The notes beneath the pieces were generated by a model, which was not told where the DNA came from, ran no database searches, and saw only the letters and a list, made by a program, of their open reading frames with translations. This document shows positions 1-9,318 of a stretch of DNA of 34,829 bases, piece by piece; the stretch's first letter is position 1, and the number at the start of each line of letters is the position of its first letter. The position numbers and the translations under genes are program-made. Source of the stretch: Gemmatimonadota bacterium (GTDB lineage Bacteria; Gemmatimonadota; Gemmatimonadetes; Gemmatimonadales; Gemmatimonadaceae); assembly GCA_003152485.1 (NCBI GenBank), contig PMAE01000020.1, positions 69,282 to 104,110 on the forward strand, in the 5' to 3' direction.

Positions 1-1
1 T

Positions 2-49
2 GCCAGCGGCGGTGCCAGCGGCAGCATCACCGACCCCCTCCCTGGATAG
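2..49 (+). CDS. 3' end of an unidentified gene (partial)
   Basis: From base 2 one frame reads a Gly/Ser/Ala-rich tail ending in ITDPLPG before a TAG stop at 47-49. The tail includes a 12-bp direct repeat (1-12 and 13-24). It could be the end of a gene whose body lies left of the window. With only 15 residues visible no family can be named, and a chance open frame is possible. Confidence 0.22.
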   Translation, partial: ASGGASGSITDPLPG

Positions 50-93
50 CGCAGCGGGAAAGACATGACGGACGGTGGTTAAGGAGTCTTTGT

Positions 94-121
94 AGTTGGC
101 GATTCGCGATTGGCGATTGGC
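94..121 (+). repeat. Heptamer tandem repeat (GATTGGC type)
   Basis: Four consecutive 7-bp units are visible: AGTTGGC, GATTCGC, GATTGGC, GATTGGC. The array lies in the spacer upstream of the Nif3-family gene. The same core GCGATTGGCG recurs in other intergenic spacers of this window (near 7351, 30961 and 31043), so it belongs to a dispersed repeat family. Confidence 0.7.
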
Positions 122-164
122 GGGGTAAGCTTTCGGGGTCGGCTGCGGCGCGCGCGGCCGACCC

Positions 165-977
165 TTGGCGTTCGGTGCCAACCACTCACCAGCCACCCCT
201 CCGTTGCCGCTCACAGCAGATGTCGTTGCGTATCTCGATCAGCTGCTGGGTATCCCGGGAACTCCGGATTATCCGACGGCGCTGAACGGACTGCAGGTGG
301 CGAACCGGGGCACCGTCTCGAGAGTCGCGGCCGCGGTCGACGGATCACACCGCACGATCGAGGGCGCGATCACCGTTGGCGCCGATCTCCTGCTCGTCCA
401 CCACGGACTCTTCTGGAAGGGCGCGCAGCCCATCGTCGGCGCGCAGTACCTCCGGCTGCGCGCGTTGGTCGAGCATGACATGGCCGTGTACGCCGCCCAT
501 CTGCCGCTCGACCGACACCCAATGCTCGGCAACAACGCCCTGCTCGCGCACGAGCTTGGGCTCACGCCGTCAGGCGGGTTCGCGCAGTTCGAGTCGATCG
601 CGATCGGAGTGCGCGGCGCGGCTGACATCCCAACCGCCGATCTGGTGGCGAGGGCGGCGCGATTTGCGCGAGCGCACGGGGGTGACGCACACGGAACGGC
701 GTTCCCCGACGCTCGCCGCACACGATCCTGGGCCATATGCACGGGGGGCGGTGCATCCACCGAGACGCTCGACGAGGCCGTGGCGTTGGGGGTGGATACA
801 CTGATTGTCGGCGAAGGTCCCCATTGGACCGCGGTCGATGCGCCGGAGCGCGGGCTCGTGATCATCTACGCTGGGCACTATGCCACGGAAACGCCCGGGG
901 TCCGCGCGCTGGCGCGGGATGTGGCGTCACGATTTGGCGTGCCCTGGGAGTTCATCGCTGCCCCGACGGGGAGGTAG
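165..977 (+). CDS. Nif3-like dinuclear metal-centre protein (YbgI/Nif3 family)
   Basis: This 270-residue protein matches the Nif3/YbgI family, which forms toroidal hexamers with a dinuclear metal site; the cellular reaction is not settled for most members. Visible family hallmarks are the N-terminal YPTALNGLQV segment, the metal-binding LLLVHHGLFW stretch (about residues 76-85), a HLPLDRHP motif near 112, and the C-terminal GEGPHWT and YAGHYATET motifs supplying the remaining His/Glu ligands. The length suits the short form without the inserted PII-like domain. The start is uncertain: no ATG is available and TTG at 165 opens the frame, but TTG at 204 sits closer to the first conserved segment. 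The ABC ATPase gene begins 26 nt downstream on the same strand, suggesting co-transcription. Confidence 0.9.
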   Translation: MAFGANHSPATPPLPLTADVVAYLDQLLGIPGTPDYPTALNGLQVANRGTVSRVAAAVDGSHRTIEGAITVGADLLLVHHGLFWKGAQPIVGAQYLRLRALVEHDMAVYAAHLPLDRHPMLGNNALLAHELGLTPSGGFAQFESIAIGVRGAADIPTADLVARAARFARAHGGDAHGTAFPDARRTRSWAICTGGGASTETLDEAVALGVDTLIVGEGPHWTAVDAPERGLVIIYAGHYATETPGVRALARDVASRFGVPWEFIAAPTGR

Positions 978-1003
978 GTGATAGAGAGAGCGCGAGGAGA
1001 TCG

Positions 1004-2590
1004 GTGAGAGACGAAACGGGGACGTCCGACCGCTCTCGACCGTCCGTGCTCGTGATGCGGGGGATCGTCAAGCGATTCGGCGAAGTGGCCGCGCTCGATG
1101 ACGTGGATCTCACCGTGCGTGCGGGTACCGTGCACGCCCTCCTCGGTGAGAACGGCGCTGGCAAGACCACGCTCATGCGGATCGCGTTCGGCATGATCAA
1201 GCCCGACGCGGGCACGATGGCGATCGATGGCACGGTGCGACGGTTTAGATCCGTCGCCGAGTCGATCGCGGCGGGCATCGGGATGGTGCACCAGCACTAT
1301 ACGCTGGTCCCCGCGATGACGGTCGCCGACAACGTCGCATTGGGCCTCCGCGCTCGCTACGACGTGCGGGCGGTGAGCGACCGCATTCGGGCGATCGGCG
1401 CCGACACGGGACTGACGCTGGATCCCGCGGCGATTGTGGGTGACCTGTCCGTGGAGGCGCAGCAGCGGCTCGAGATCGTCAAGGCGCTCGCACGCGACGC
1501 CCGCCTTCTGATCCTGGATGAACCGACCGCCGTGCTCGCACCATTGGCCGCAGCCGAGGTGCTCCAGTGGCTGCGAACGTTCGCGTCGGGGCATCGGTCC
1601 GTGGTGCTCATCACGCACAAGCTGCGCGAGGCGATGGGGATCGCGGACGACGTCACGGTCCTTCGTCGAGGTCGAGTGGTGCTCGCGGTGCGGGCGGAGG
1701 CAACGACCGAATCTGCACTGGCGGACGCGATGCTCGGAACAGAGGACAGCCGCGACCGGTCGGCGGCGCACGCGATACTCGGTACCGCGGCACCCGGTGG
1801 TCAGTCAGCGACGGTCGCGACCGCGGCGCAGGCTTCGGATGCGGGCCGCAGCGATGATCGGAGCGGCGATGGTGACCCGCTGGTCATCGCACGCGGGGAG
1901 GCCCCGGTCATCGCGGCGAGCGGCGTCACGATCAGGGATCAGCGCAGCGTGGTCAAATTGGTCGATGTGTCGTTTGCGATCCACGGCGGGGAGATCGTCG
2001 GGATCGCGGCCGTTGAAGGTCAGGGGCAGCACGAGCTGCTTCGAGCGATGGCGGGGCGGATGCCGGTCGCGAGCGGGAAGTTGACCACGCCCGCCGCGAC
2101 GGGGTTCGTGCCCGAGGATCGTCAGCGGGATGCATTGGTGCTCGACTTCCCGCTCTATGAGAACGTGGCCCTCAATGGGGCGGGCGCACGCAGCGGCCGC
2201 GTCAGGTGGCGGCGGATGCGCGAGCATACGCAGCAGCTTCTCACCGCATTTGATGTCCGTGCGCGAGATGGCGGCGTCCGGGCAGTCACGCTCTCAGGGG
2301 GCAATCAGCAGAAGCTGGTGTTGGCACGTGAGCTCGCGGACGGACCGCCGGCCCTCGTCGCGGAGAATCCGACCAGGGGACTCGACATCCACGCAATGGC
2401 TGCCGTTCACGCGCGGCTCTTCGAGGCTCGCGCCCGGGGGTGCGCCGTCGTGTTCTACGCGAGCGATGTGGACGAAGTGCTCGCGCTGGCCGACCGGGTG
2501 CTCGTGGTGGCCGATCACACGGTCCGCGAGGTGCGTCGTGACCGGGACGCGGTCGGGCGTGCGATGTTGGGGTTAGTGCATATCGCGTAG
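1004..2590 (+). CDS. Nucleoside/sugar-type ABC transporter, duplicated ATP-binding protein
   Basis: A double-ABC ATPase of 528 residues, the type that powers BMP-dependent nucleoside (Yuf/Nup-like) and ribose-class importers. The first half has a Walker A GENGAGKTT (about 48-56), a signature LSVEAQQR (about 148-155), a Walker B LLILDEP (about 168-174) and an H-loop ITHK. The second half has a degenerate Walker A (VEGQGQ), an intact signature LSGGNQQK (about 430-437) and a modified Walker B (AENPTRGLD), as is usual in this family, where one site is weak. The start is set at GTG 1004, preceded by AGGAG at 995-999; a longer open frame upstream overlaps the Nif3 gene and carries no ABC sequence. 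Two permeases of the matching class lie at 9.3-11.3 kb, separated by a SusCD pair and a SulP gene. No substrate-binding lipoprotein is seen. Confidence 0.93.
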   Translation: MRDETGTSDRSRPSVLVMRGIVKRFGEVAALDDVDLTVRAGTVHALLGENGAGKTTLMRIAFGMIKPDAGTMAIDGTVRRFRSVAESIAAGIGMVHQHYTLVPAMTVADNVALGLRARYDVRAVSDRIRAIGADTGLTLDPAAIVGDLSVEAQQRLEIVKALARDARLLILDEPTAVLAPLAAAEVLQWLRTFASGHRSVVLITHKLREAMGIADDVTVLRRGRVVLAVRAEATTESALADAMLGTEDSRDRSAAHAILGTAAPGGQSATVATAAQASDAGRSDDRSGDGDPLVIARGEAPVIAASGVTIRDQRSVVKLVDVSFAIHGGEIVGIAAVEGQGQHELLRAMAGRMPVASGKLTTPAATGFVPEDRQRDALVLDFPLYENVALNGAGARSGRVRWRRMREHTQQLLTAFDVRARDGGVRAVTLSGGNQQKLVLARELADGPPALVAENPTRGLDIHAMAAVHARLFEARARGCAVVFYASDVDEVLALADRVLVVADHTVREVRRDRDAVGRAMLGLVHIA

Positions 2591-2646
2591 AGAAGGCCCT
2601 GTGCCGATCTGCCGCGGCCATGGATCGATGACTGGACTCCAACGCA

Positions 2647-2682
2647 CGAGGGCCGGCTGCGATCCGCTGCAGCCGGCCCTCG
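2647..2682. terminator. Perfect hairpin between convergent genes
   Basis: A 14-bp perfect stem (left arm 2647-2660, right arm 2669-2682) with an 8-nt loop lies between the end of the ABC ATPase gene and the end of the oppositely oriented SusD gene. There is no strong T-tract on either side, so it may work as a bidirectional, GC-rich terminator or mRNA 3'-end stabiliser. Confidence 0.7.
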
Positions 2683-2709
2683 GGTGCGATTACGGCGACC
2701 CGCTCGCCG

Positions 2710-4209
2710 CTAACTCGCGATCCCCAAGCCGCAGGGAGTGGGGAGGTTGCGTGCGTCGCATTCGGTGGTTGGGATCGGCATCACCGTGGGGACCTGACCA
2801 TTGGTGACGGTCGGGGGGATCGTGTTCAGGACACCGAACCGCCGAGCGTCGATCCAGCGGGTGCCCTGCTCCCACAGCAGAGAGTACCGGCGCTCGTACA
2901 GCAACTCCGTGACGAGTGCCGTCGGCGTCGTGGCGCCGCTGTACGCGGGGAGGTTTCCGGAGTTCTCGCGGACGAAATTCAAGTCGTTGACCGCACCCGC
3001 GGTGTTGCCGGTGCCGATCTCGGCCTCGGCGCGCAGGAGCACCAGCTCTTCGTACCGGATAATTGGGATCGGCGCACTGAGGTTCGGATTCCCCCCCGCG
3101 AAATACACCGCGAACTTGAGATTGCCGATGACCGAGACGCCGGAGATGACCTGAGGGGGAGAACCGGCCGGGATCGGCACGACTTTGACAATTGCCCGTA
3201 GATCGATCGCCGTTCCACCGACTTGCAACTTCGCGTCGGTATTGATGGTGGGTATGGCGAAGAACGTCACGCCGGTGAGTGGGTCGGCGAGCTCGTTCTG
3301 GATGTCACCCAACCCGTTCGAGAAGTCGAAATACGCACCCAGGGCGAAGTTCGTTGCGACCAGTGCGGAGGAACCCAGGAACGACGAATCGAGCGCCGTG
3401 ATCGCTTGGGAGTAGTACGACGCGGCACCGGGTGCGCCGGCCGCGTGGGACTGAGCGGTGGCGCGGAGCACTAACGCTTTCGCGGTCAGCGCCCAGGTCA
3501 GTTGGTCAAACGTCGCCGGCGTGCCGAAGTTCGAGTAGCCTGGCGGGAATGAGAATGGGAAGCTCGCCGACGCTCCGGCCGCGAGATTGGCGCGCGCCGA
3601 ATCCAGTGTATGTAGCGCCGTGGCATAGACGCTGTCCTCACTGACGAAGGGCGCCGGCGTCGCGGTCGGCGGGCGATCGACGTCGACCGGCGCGCCCAGC
3701 TGGGCGCGCGTCTCGATGACGCGCATGAACATGAGCGCCTTGGCGGTCTGCGCGACGGCCGCCGTGAGCGATTTCTCGCCGGCCGTCATGTCTGGCACTT
3801 TCGCGACCGCGTCGAGGACGATATTCGCGTCGCGAATCGTCACATATTCGGGACTCCAGAGCGAGGCGCCAAATTCGGAGCTGGAGAGCGGTCCGAAGTA
3901 CGGCTCCTGAAAATCCGGCTGATTGTTGTTGGACAGGTTGATCCCTTCGCGGCCCATCGAGCCGACCCGCCAGACGTATCCGGGCGCGTCAAAGCGTTGG
4001 GCATCGAAGATCCCGGTGACCGCGGCGCCGACGCTAGCCCGCGTCGGGTTCCCGGTCAGCGAGCTGAGGGTCTGGTTGTTGGGATCGGTGAGGTTGTAGT
4101 TGTAGCACGCCGAGAAGAGGATCACCGCGGCCGCGGATGCCAGTGCGGCGCGCCCGAACGGCGTGACCCGAACAGCGGCGCTGGGTGTGCGTCTATGAGT
4201 GCGCAGCAT
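2710..4209 (-). CDS. SusD/RagB-family outer-membrane nutrient-binding lipoprotein
   Basis: A 499-residue lipoprotein of the SusD/RagB family, which caps a SusC-type TonB-dependent channel on the cell surface and captures the substrate. The N-terminus has a hydrophobic signal ending in the lipobox LFSAC (Cys near residue 34). The C-terminal third carries the familiar SusD segments: RYEELVLLRAEAEI, followed by a LNFVRE helix, LYERRYSLLWEQGTRW and a DARRFG motif. The ATG at 4209 is chosen because it lies one base after the SusC stop and gives a proper lipoprotein signal; a longer frame to 4299 would overlap SusC and add a non-signal sequence. The substrate cannot be read from sequence. No glycoside hydrolase lies nearby, so a peptide, glycan or other oligomer are all possible. 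Confidence 0.93.
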   Translation of the reverse strand: MLRTHRRTPSAAVRVTPFGRAALASAAAVILFSACYNYNLTDPNNQTLSSLTGNPTRASVGAAVTGIFDAQRFDAPGYVWRVGSMGREGINLSNNNQPDFQEPYFGPLSSSEFGASLWSPEYVTIRDANIVLDAVAKVPDMTAGEKSLTAAVAQTAKALMFMRVIETRAQLGAPVDVDRPPTATPAPFVSEDSVYATALHTLDSARANLAAGASASFPFSFPPGYSNFGTPATFDQLTWALTAKALVLRATAQSHAAGAPGAASYYSQAITALDSSFLGSSALVATNFALGAYFDFSNGLGDIQNELADPLTGVTFFAIPTINTDAKLQVGGTAIDLRAIVKVVPIPAGSPPQVISGVSVIGNLKFAVYFAGGNPNLSAPIPIIRYEELVLLRAEAEIGTGNTAGAVNDLNFVRENSGNLPAYSGATTPTALVTELLYERRYSLLWEQGTRWIDARRFGVLNTIPPTVTNGQVPTVMPIPTTECDARNLPTPCGLGIAS

Positions 4210-4210
4210 C

Positions 4211-7204
4211 TCAGAGCCTCGCGTTGACGGAGAGATAGAACGTGCGGGACGGCGGATACGGCGCCAGGTCGATGCCGCGAGTGATCGCCGACTGCCCATA
4301 ATTGCTGACCTCGGGATCGTACCCGTAATAGTTCGTGATGAGAATCAGGTTGCGGCCGGAGAGGTTGAGCGAGACCGCATCGGAGCCGAAGAATCGGTGT
4401 GACGCCGCGGGGGATAGCGTGTAGCTGACCCGCAGTTCGCGAAGCTTGAGGAACGTCGTCGACTGGACGAACGGCGTCGCAATCCCGTTGAACGCATCGG
4501 AGACACGGGCGGCGCCGGCGGGAGTCCCATCGTCCGCCGCGAGTTGATTGAAGTCGTAGAGGGAGAGCGTCTGGTTCTGCTCCACGCCGCCTTTCTGCCA
4601 GTCCCACAGCATCGACAGGCCGAATTGGTGGAACGTGAAGTCGTTCGAGACCGACCAATCGTAGTCCGGCTTGAGCTGGCCCATGTAGCTCACGATGAAC
4701 GAGCCATCCGGATTGGTCCCGGTCTGCCCAATGATCTGGGTGATGGGACGTCCGGTCTGCACCAGGAACTGTCCGAAGGCGAGGCCGAAGCCTGGCGTCG
4801 CAGGCGTGAACGACGGGAAGGGAAGCGAGAGCACGTCGTTGCTGATCGAGGTAAAACTCGTCCCGAACGTCCAGGTGAAATGCCTGGTCTGGACCGGGAC
4901 CAGCGTGCCGCCGATTTCGATCCCCTGATTTTCGAAGACGCCGCCGTTGGAGACCAGCGACAGGAACCCGGAGGATGGTGCGGCCGTCCTCGGGAGGAAC
5001 AGGTTGCTGGTCTCGCGGTGGAAGTAGGTGACTTCGAGATCGAGACGTCCCGTGAGGGCCGAGACGTCGGTCCCGAACTCGTACTCGCGGGTCGTCTCCG
5101 GCAGAATCTTGGCATCGCCGAACGCGGCGTTCTCGCCGATCCCGGTCGCGCTCACGCCACCAATCGCGGTGTTGCTCTGCAGCAGCGTGAACTTCTGACC
5201 GAACAACGGCTGGTTCCCGGTGATGCCTTCGTCGGCGCGGAGCTTGATGTTGCTCCCCGAGCCCAGGACGTTGGGGAAGTTGTACGCGGCGGCAACCTTC
5301 GGGTACAAGTAATACGCGCCGGCACTCCCGTTGGCACTGCTGCGCTCGCCTCGCAATCCGACCTCTACGAGTAGCCGGTCGTTGAGCGCCGTGACCTGTT
5401 CCTGCCCGTACAGGGAGAACGTGCGCTCGTGCGTGCGCTCCTCGAACAGCTGCGGAACGGTTCCTTGATCCACGTCGACCGCGCCGCCGGCCAGATTCGA
5501 CGTTGACGTGTTGCTCAGATCCAGCTCGCGATCCTCGAACGTCGTCCCAATGGACGTCGTGGCCTTAAAGGCCGGTTCGATCAGCGAGTGAATCGCGTTG
5601 AGGTTCCAGTTGTACTGGCGACTCGCACCGGTTGCGAGCGTCGAGACTCCGGGTGATGAGGAGATCTGTTCGAAATACAGATTGGATGGCGCGACGACGC
5701 GGGAGTTGTCGTTGAAGAAGTCGAGGCCACCGGCGGCCACGAGCCGCAGGGAGTTGTGATCGGTCGTAAATGCGTTGTAGTTCGCGGTGCCGCCGCCGGT
5801 GAAGCGGTTGACCTCGTCCGAGTTCTGTCCATCGGCGATCGTCTGCAGCGGGTTGGCGCCGAGATAGGTGATCGGGAGCTGCGGATAGATGCCGTTTTGC
5901 GGCTTGATGTTCTCGAAGCTTGGGATGTAGGCGAGCGCGTAGGGAACGCTGGCGCCGCTATTGTCGTTGTTGACGAAACCGCGATCCGAGCTGTTGTGGG
6001 CGTAATTGAGGTTGAAGCTCCCCTCGAGGCTCTTGGCGAGCTGCTGATCGAGGTTCACCCGCAGCGTCTGCCGGGAATTGCTCGTACTCCCGATGATGCC
6101 CCCAGTGTAATCGATGTCTCCGGAGGTGTAGTACCGAGTCCGGTCGTTGCCGCCACTCAGGTCGAGCAATGTCTCGTAGTCGACGGGCGTCTTGCCGGCG
6201 ATCTCGTGCAAGTGATCGTAGAAGGGGAGGGTCCCGTTCACGAGGAAGGGGGAAACGACGGCCGGAGTGAAGACCGAATCCGCCTGCGCGACGTTGAACC
6301 GCCGCATGGCCGGACCTCGGAGCAAGTCGGCCGAACCGACGCGCTGCGTGATGTCGGCTTTGGACTTTCCGGCCTGTCCTTTCTTCGTCGTGATGATCAC
6401 GACGCCGTTCGCGGCTTTGGAGCCGTAGATCGACGAAGCGGCCGCGCTCTTGAGGACCTCGATCGACGCGATGTCGTCGGGATTGAGATCGGCGAGGCGG
6501 TTCGCGCCGTCATCCTGTAGTGGACCGCTGCCTGACTGCGTGCCGCTCTTGGTGATGGTGAACAGCCCGGTGGGGACCGTGGCGTTGCTATAAATGATGC
6601 CATCGACCACGAAGAGCGGGTCGGAGGCGCCAATCGCGGTGTTGACGCCGCGGATCTGGATTTGGACCCCGCCGCCTGGCGCGCCGGAATTCGTCTGAAT
6701 ATTGGCGCCCGGGATCTTGCCCTGGAGCGCTTGATCCACCGTGGTAGCGGGCGCTCGGGTCAGCGAGGCGCTGTCCACGACCGCCGTCGACGTCGGCGCG
6801 TTCTTGCGGGAGATGCCGGTCGCTTGTCCGGTTACGACGATCTGCTCGAGCTCGGCGGCGTCGTCGTTGAGCGCCACCTCAACGGTCTGATCACTGGGGC
6901 CCACCGTCACATCGCGTGGCAGCGATCCGATAGCGCGGACCGTGATCTGCACCGCGCCCGCGGGGATGGTGAGGTGGAACTGACCGGTCTTGTCGGTCTG
7001 CGTGCCGCGGGTCGTCCCTTTGAGCAATACCGTGGCGTAGGCGATCGGCGGCCCACCACCCCCGGTCACGGAGCGGGTGACGGTTCCCGTCACCACCCGT
7101 GCTTGAGTGGATTGCGTGTCCTGCGCGGCAGCGCGGGTCGGCGGCCACAGCCCGACAGCGCACGCCATGAGCCATACCGTTCGACGAACGAAACTTCGCG
7201 TCAT
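4211..7204 (-). CDS. SusC/RagA-family TonB-dependent outer-membrane receptor
   Basis: A 997-residue TonB-linked beta-barrel protein, the transport partner of the SusD-like lipoprotein. In order it has a Sec signal (cleavage near TRAAAQ, about residue 27), a carboxypeptidase-regulatory-like beta-sandwich (about 35-115), a plug domain containing VDQALQGKIPGANIQ and the SusC-typical IRGVNTAIGASDPLFVVDG (about 150-205), the plug segment IASIEVLKSAAASSIYGS, and a long barrel to the C-terminus. Lengths and domain order are normal for the family. The start has a strong ribosome site (GGGGAGGG, plus-strand 7209-7216) four bases upstream. The stop is one base from the SusD start, so the two are almost certainly translated from one mRNA. 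It is transcribed away from the SulP gene. Confidence 0.95.
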   Translation of the reverse strand: MTRSFVRRTVWLMACAVGLWPPTRAAAQDTQSTQARVVTGTVTRSVTGGGGPPIAYATVLLKGTTRGTQTDKTGQFHLTIPAGAVQITVRAIGSLPRDVTVGPSDQTVEVALNDDAAELEQIVVTGQATGISRKNAPTSTAVVDSASLTRAPATTVDQALQGKIPGANIQTNSGAPGGGVQIQIRGVNTAIGASDPLFVVDGIIYSNATVPTGLFTITKSGTQSGSGPLQDDGANRLADLNPDDIASIEVLKSAAASSIYGSKAANGVVIITTKKGQAGKSKADITQRVGSADLLRGPAMRRFNVAQADSVFTPAVVSPFLVNGTLPFYDHLHEIAGKTPVDYETLLDLSGGNDRTRYYTSGDIDYTGGIIGSTSNSRQTLRVNLDQQLAKSLEGSFNLNYAHNSSDRGFVNNDNSGASVPYALAYIPSFENIKPQNGIYPQLPITYLGANPLQTIADGQNSDEVNRFTGGGTANYNAFTTDHNSLRLVAAGGLDFFNDNSRVVAPSNLYFEQISSSPGVSTLATGASRQYNWNLNAIHSLIEPAFKATTSIGTTFEDRELDLSNTSTSNLAGGAVDVDQGTVPQLFEERTHERTFSLYGQEQVTALNDRLLVEVGLRGERSSANGSAGAYYLYPKVAAAYNFPNVLGSGSNIKLRADEGITGNQPLFGQKFTLLQSNTAIGGVSATGIGENAAFGDAKILPETTREYEFGTDVSALTGRLDLEVTYFHRETSNLFLPRTAAPSSGFLSLVSNGGVFENQGIEIGGTLVPVQTRHFTWTFGTSFTSISNDVLSLPFPSFTPATPGFGLAFGQFLVQTGRPITQIIGQTGTNPDGSFIVSYMGQLKPDYDWSVSNDFTFHQFGLSMLWDWQKGGVEQNQTLSLYDFNQLAADDGTPAGAARVSDAFNGIATPFVQSTTFLKLRELRVSYTLSPAASHRFFGSDAVSLNLSGRNLILITNYYGYDPEVSNYGQSAITRGIDLAPYPPSRTFYLSVNARL

Positions 7205-7260
7205 GGGACCCTCCCCAGATGGGGCCGGTGGGTGTCAACCGCCGGTCCGATGGGACTGGC

Positions 7261-7281
7261 GCAGTACTCGAGCAGTATTCG
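7261..7281. repeat. 11-bp tandem repeat in the SusC leader
   Basis: GCAGTACTCG and GCAGTATTCG occur head to tail with an 11-bp period, one helical turn. They lie 57-77 bp upstream of the SusC start and could be a paired protein-binding site. No regulator is known. Confidence 0.4.
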
Positions 7282-7412
7282 TTAGGAACACCGCGTGAAA
7301 CCGATACGGCGTGCGGCATCATGCATGCCCCCCGATGCCGCCGCCCACCTCGCCAATCGCGCAGGCGGCAGCACCATCGGCGGCCATCCCACACGCCGGG
7401 CGATGGGGGCTT

Positions 7413-7442
7413 ATGATCTCACACGATTGTATACGTTGTCAA
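7413..7442 (-). promoter_or_regulatory. Candidate promoter for the SusC/SusD pair
   Basis: On the minus strand a perfect -35 hexamer TTGACA (7442-7437) is followed after 18 bp by GATCAT as a weak -10 (7418-7413). This would give a leader of about 200 nt before the SusC start. The -10 match is poor, so this is tentative. Confidence 0.3.
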
Positions 7443-7530
7443 GAGCGGGCGGAGATACATTCTAGGCGGCGTCCGACGTGCGCATACTCTTCGCGCTCAT
7501 GCCGCGACCTATGGTCTCAGGACGTCGTCC

Positions 7531-9318
7531 GTGGACAAATCGAGGGATCCGCCGCTGCTGACCGGCCTTCGCGCCTCGATACCCGACGCGCTGGTACCAA
7601 AACTGTTCACCACGCTGCGCGGGTATACGAGAGCCCAGTGTCGGGCCGACCTCACCGCGGGCATCATCGTCGGCGTTGTCGCGCTGCCCCTCGCGATTGC
7701 CTTCGCCATCGCGAGTGGCGTCACCCCCGAGCGGGGACTCTACACGGCCATCATCGCGGGTTTCATCATCTCGGGGCTCGGCGGGTCGCGGGTCCAGATC
7801 GGGGGGCCCACCGGCGCGTTCGTCGTCATTGTCTACGGAATAGTCCAGAAATATGGGATTGATGGGCTGACCGTCGCGACGATCATGGCCGGCTTCGTGC
7901 TGATCGGCTTCGGGCTCGCCCGGTTCGGCGCCGCGATCAAATTCATCCCCTTTCCCCTGATCATGGGATTCACGTCGGGGATCGCGGTCATCATCTTCTC
8001 GAGCCAGGTCAAGGATCTTCTCGGGCTGCAGATGGGGGCCGTCCCGGCGAGCTTCATCGACAAATGGATCGCCTTCGCCCAGCACGTAGGCGCCATCAAT
8101 TGGCCCGCGGCTGCGCTGTCCGCGGGCACGTTGCTCGTTCTCATACTCTGGCCGCGAGTGAGTCGGCGGGTCCCGGCGCCATTCGTCGCGCTGATCGCGG
8201 CGACGGTCACGGTCCGCGTGTTCCACATTCCGGTGGAAACGATCGGCAGCCGGTTTGGCGCGATCAGCGCCGGGTTCCCGTCGCCGCACCTCCCCTCGGT
8301 GTCCCTGCATACAGTGGCTGACCTGGCCGCACCGGCGTTTGCGATCGCGATGCTCGGGGCGATCGAATCGCTGCTCTCGGCCGTCGTGTCGGACGGCATG
8401 ATCAGTGGAAGTCATCGGTCCGACATGGAGCTCGTCGCGCAGGGCGTGGCCAACGTCGTGGCGCCCCTCTTCGGCGGCATCCCGGCGACGGGCGCGATCG
8501 CCCGAACCGCGACTAACGTCAAGAACGGTGGCCGTACGCCGGTTGCGGGTCTCACGCATGCCGCCACGCTCCTGCTCATCACCGTGTTCTTCGGGCAGTG
8601 GGCCTCGCTCATCCCGATGTGCTGCCTGGCGGCCATTCTCACCGTCGTTTCCTACCAGATGAGCGAATGGCGCATCTTTCGCGCGGAGCTACGATCGCCG
8701 CGTGGGGACGTCGCGGTATTGCTCGTGACCTTCCTCCTGACCGTGTTCTTCGATCTCACGCTGGCCATCGAAGTAGGAATGGTCCTGGCCGCATTTCTGT
8801 TCTTACGCCGGATGTCCAGCAGCACCGCCGTGCGCGGGGCAGGCGATGGGGTGGATCCCAGCGGCGATGGCGAGGAGGAGCTCACCGCACTGACATCGAG
8901 CCACGCGAGCACGTCCCACGAGCGAACGCCATTGGCGCGCGAAGGCACGGGCGAGATCCCTCGGGGCGTGCAGGTCTTCGAGATCGCGGGACCGCTGTTC
9001 TTCGGCGCGGCGGCCACATTCAAGGACGCGCTGGGCCGCGTCTCGAAGCGCCCGGAAGTGCTGATCATTCGCATGGGATTGGTGCCGGTCATCGATTCAA
9101 CCGGACTCCGCACGTTGGCCGACGTGGTACATCGGAGCCGGCGTGAAAGGACACTGGTGATCCTCTGCGAGTTGCACCGGCAGCCCGCGGCCGCATTGAC
9201 TCGTTCGACTGTGATCGAGGACGTGGGGGAGGAGAATCTGGCGACCACACTCTCAGCGGCGCTCACACTGGCTCGCGAGCATCAGGCGGCAGTCCGTGCG
9301 CTGCGTTCCACGCAGTGA
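7531..9318 (+). CDS. SulP-family (SLC26-like) anion transporter with STAS domain
   Basis: A 595-residue inner-membrane transporter of the SulP/SLC26 family, which moves sulfate, bicarbonate or other anions. The first membrane part has the family signature: DLTAGIIVGVVALPLAIAFA (about residues 40-60), GLYTAIIAG, and the SRVQIGGPTGAFVVIV segment around 89-104. Hydrophobic segments continue to about residue 425. A Ser/Glu-rich linker then leads to a C-terminal STAS domain (about 475-590) with the conserved VPVIDSTGLRTL turn. GTG at 7531 is the probable start; no strong ribosome site is visible. The stop TGA overlaps the GTG start of the first ABC permease (bases 9315-9318), implying translational coupling to an importer to which it is not obviously related. 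The transported ion cannot be predicted. Confidence 0.93.
   Translation: MDKSRDPPLLTGLRASIPDALVPKLFTTLRGYTRAQCRADLTAGIIVGVVALPLAIAFAIASGVTPERGLYTAIIAGFIISGLGGSRVQIGGPTGAFVVIVYGIVQKYGIDGLTVATIMAGFVLIGFGLARFGAAIKFIPFPLIMGFTSGIAVIIFSSQVKDLLGLQMGAVPASFIDKWIAFAQHVGAINWPAAALSAGTLLVLILWPRVSRRVPAPFVALIAATVTVRVFHIPVETIGSRFGAISAGFPSPHLPSVSLHTVADLAAPAFAIAMLGAIESLLSAVVSDGMISGSHRSDMELVAQGVANVVAPLFGGIPATGAIARTATNVKNGGRTPVAGLTHAATLLLITVFFGQWASLIPMCCLAAILTVVSYQMSEWRIFRAELRSPRGDVAVLLVTFLLTVFFDLTLAIEVGMVLAAFLFLRRMSSSTAVRGAGDGVDPSGDGEEELTALTSSHASTSHERTPLAREGTGEIPRGVQVFEIAGPLFFGAAATFKDALGRVSKRPEVLIIRMGLVPVIDSTGLRTLADVVHRSRRERTLVILCELHRQPAAALTRSTVIEDVGEENLATTLSAALTLAREHQAAVRALRSTQ

Larger units (their letters stand above)
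7205..7530. other. Divergent intergenic region between susC-like and sulP genes
   Basis: A 326-bp spacer without a convincing gene. It holds the strong ribosome site of the SusC gene, an 11-bp tandem repeat in the SusC leader (7261-7281), a minus-orientation copy of the dispersed core GCGATTGGCG (7351-7360), and a TTGACA-containing promoter candidate for the SusC strand. No clear promoter was recognised for the SulP direction. Confidence 0.6.
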
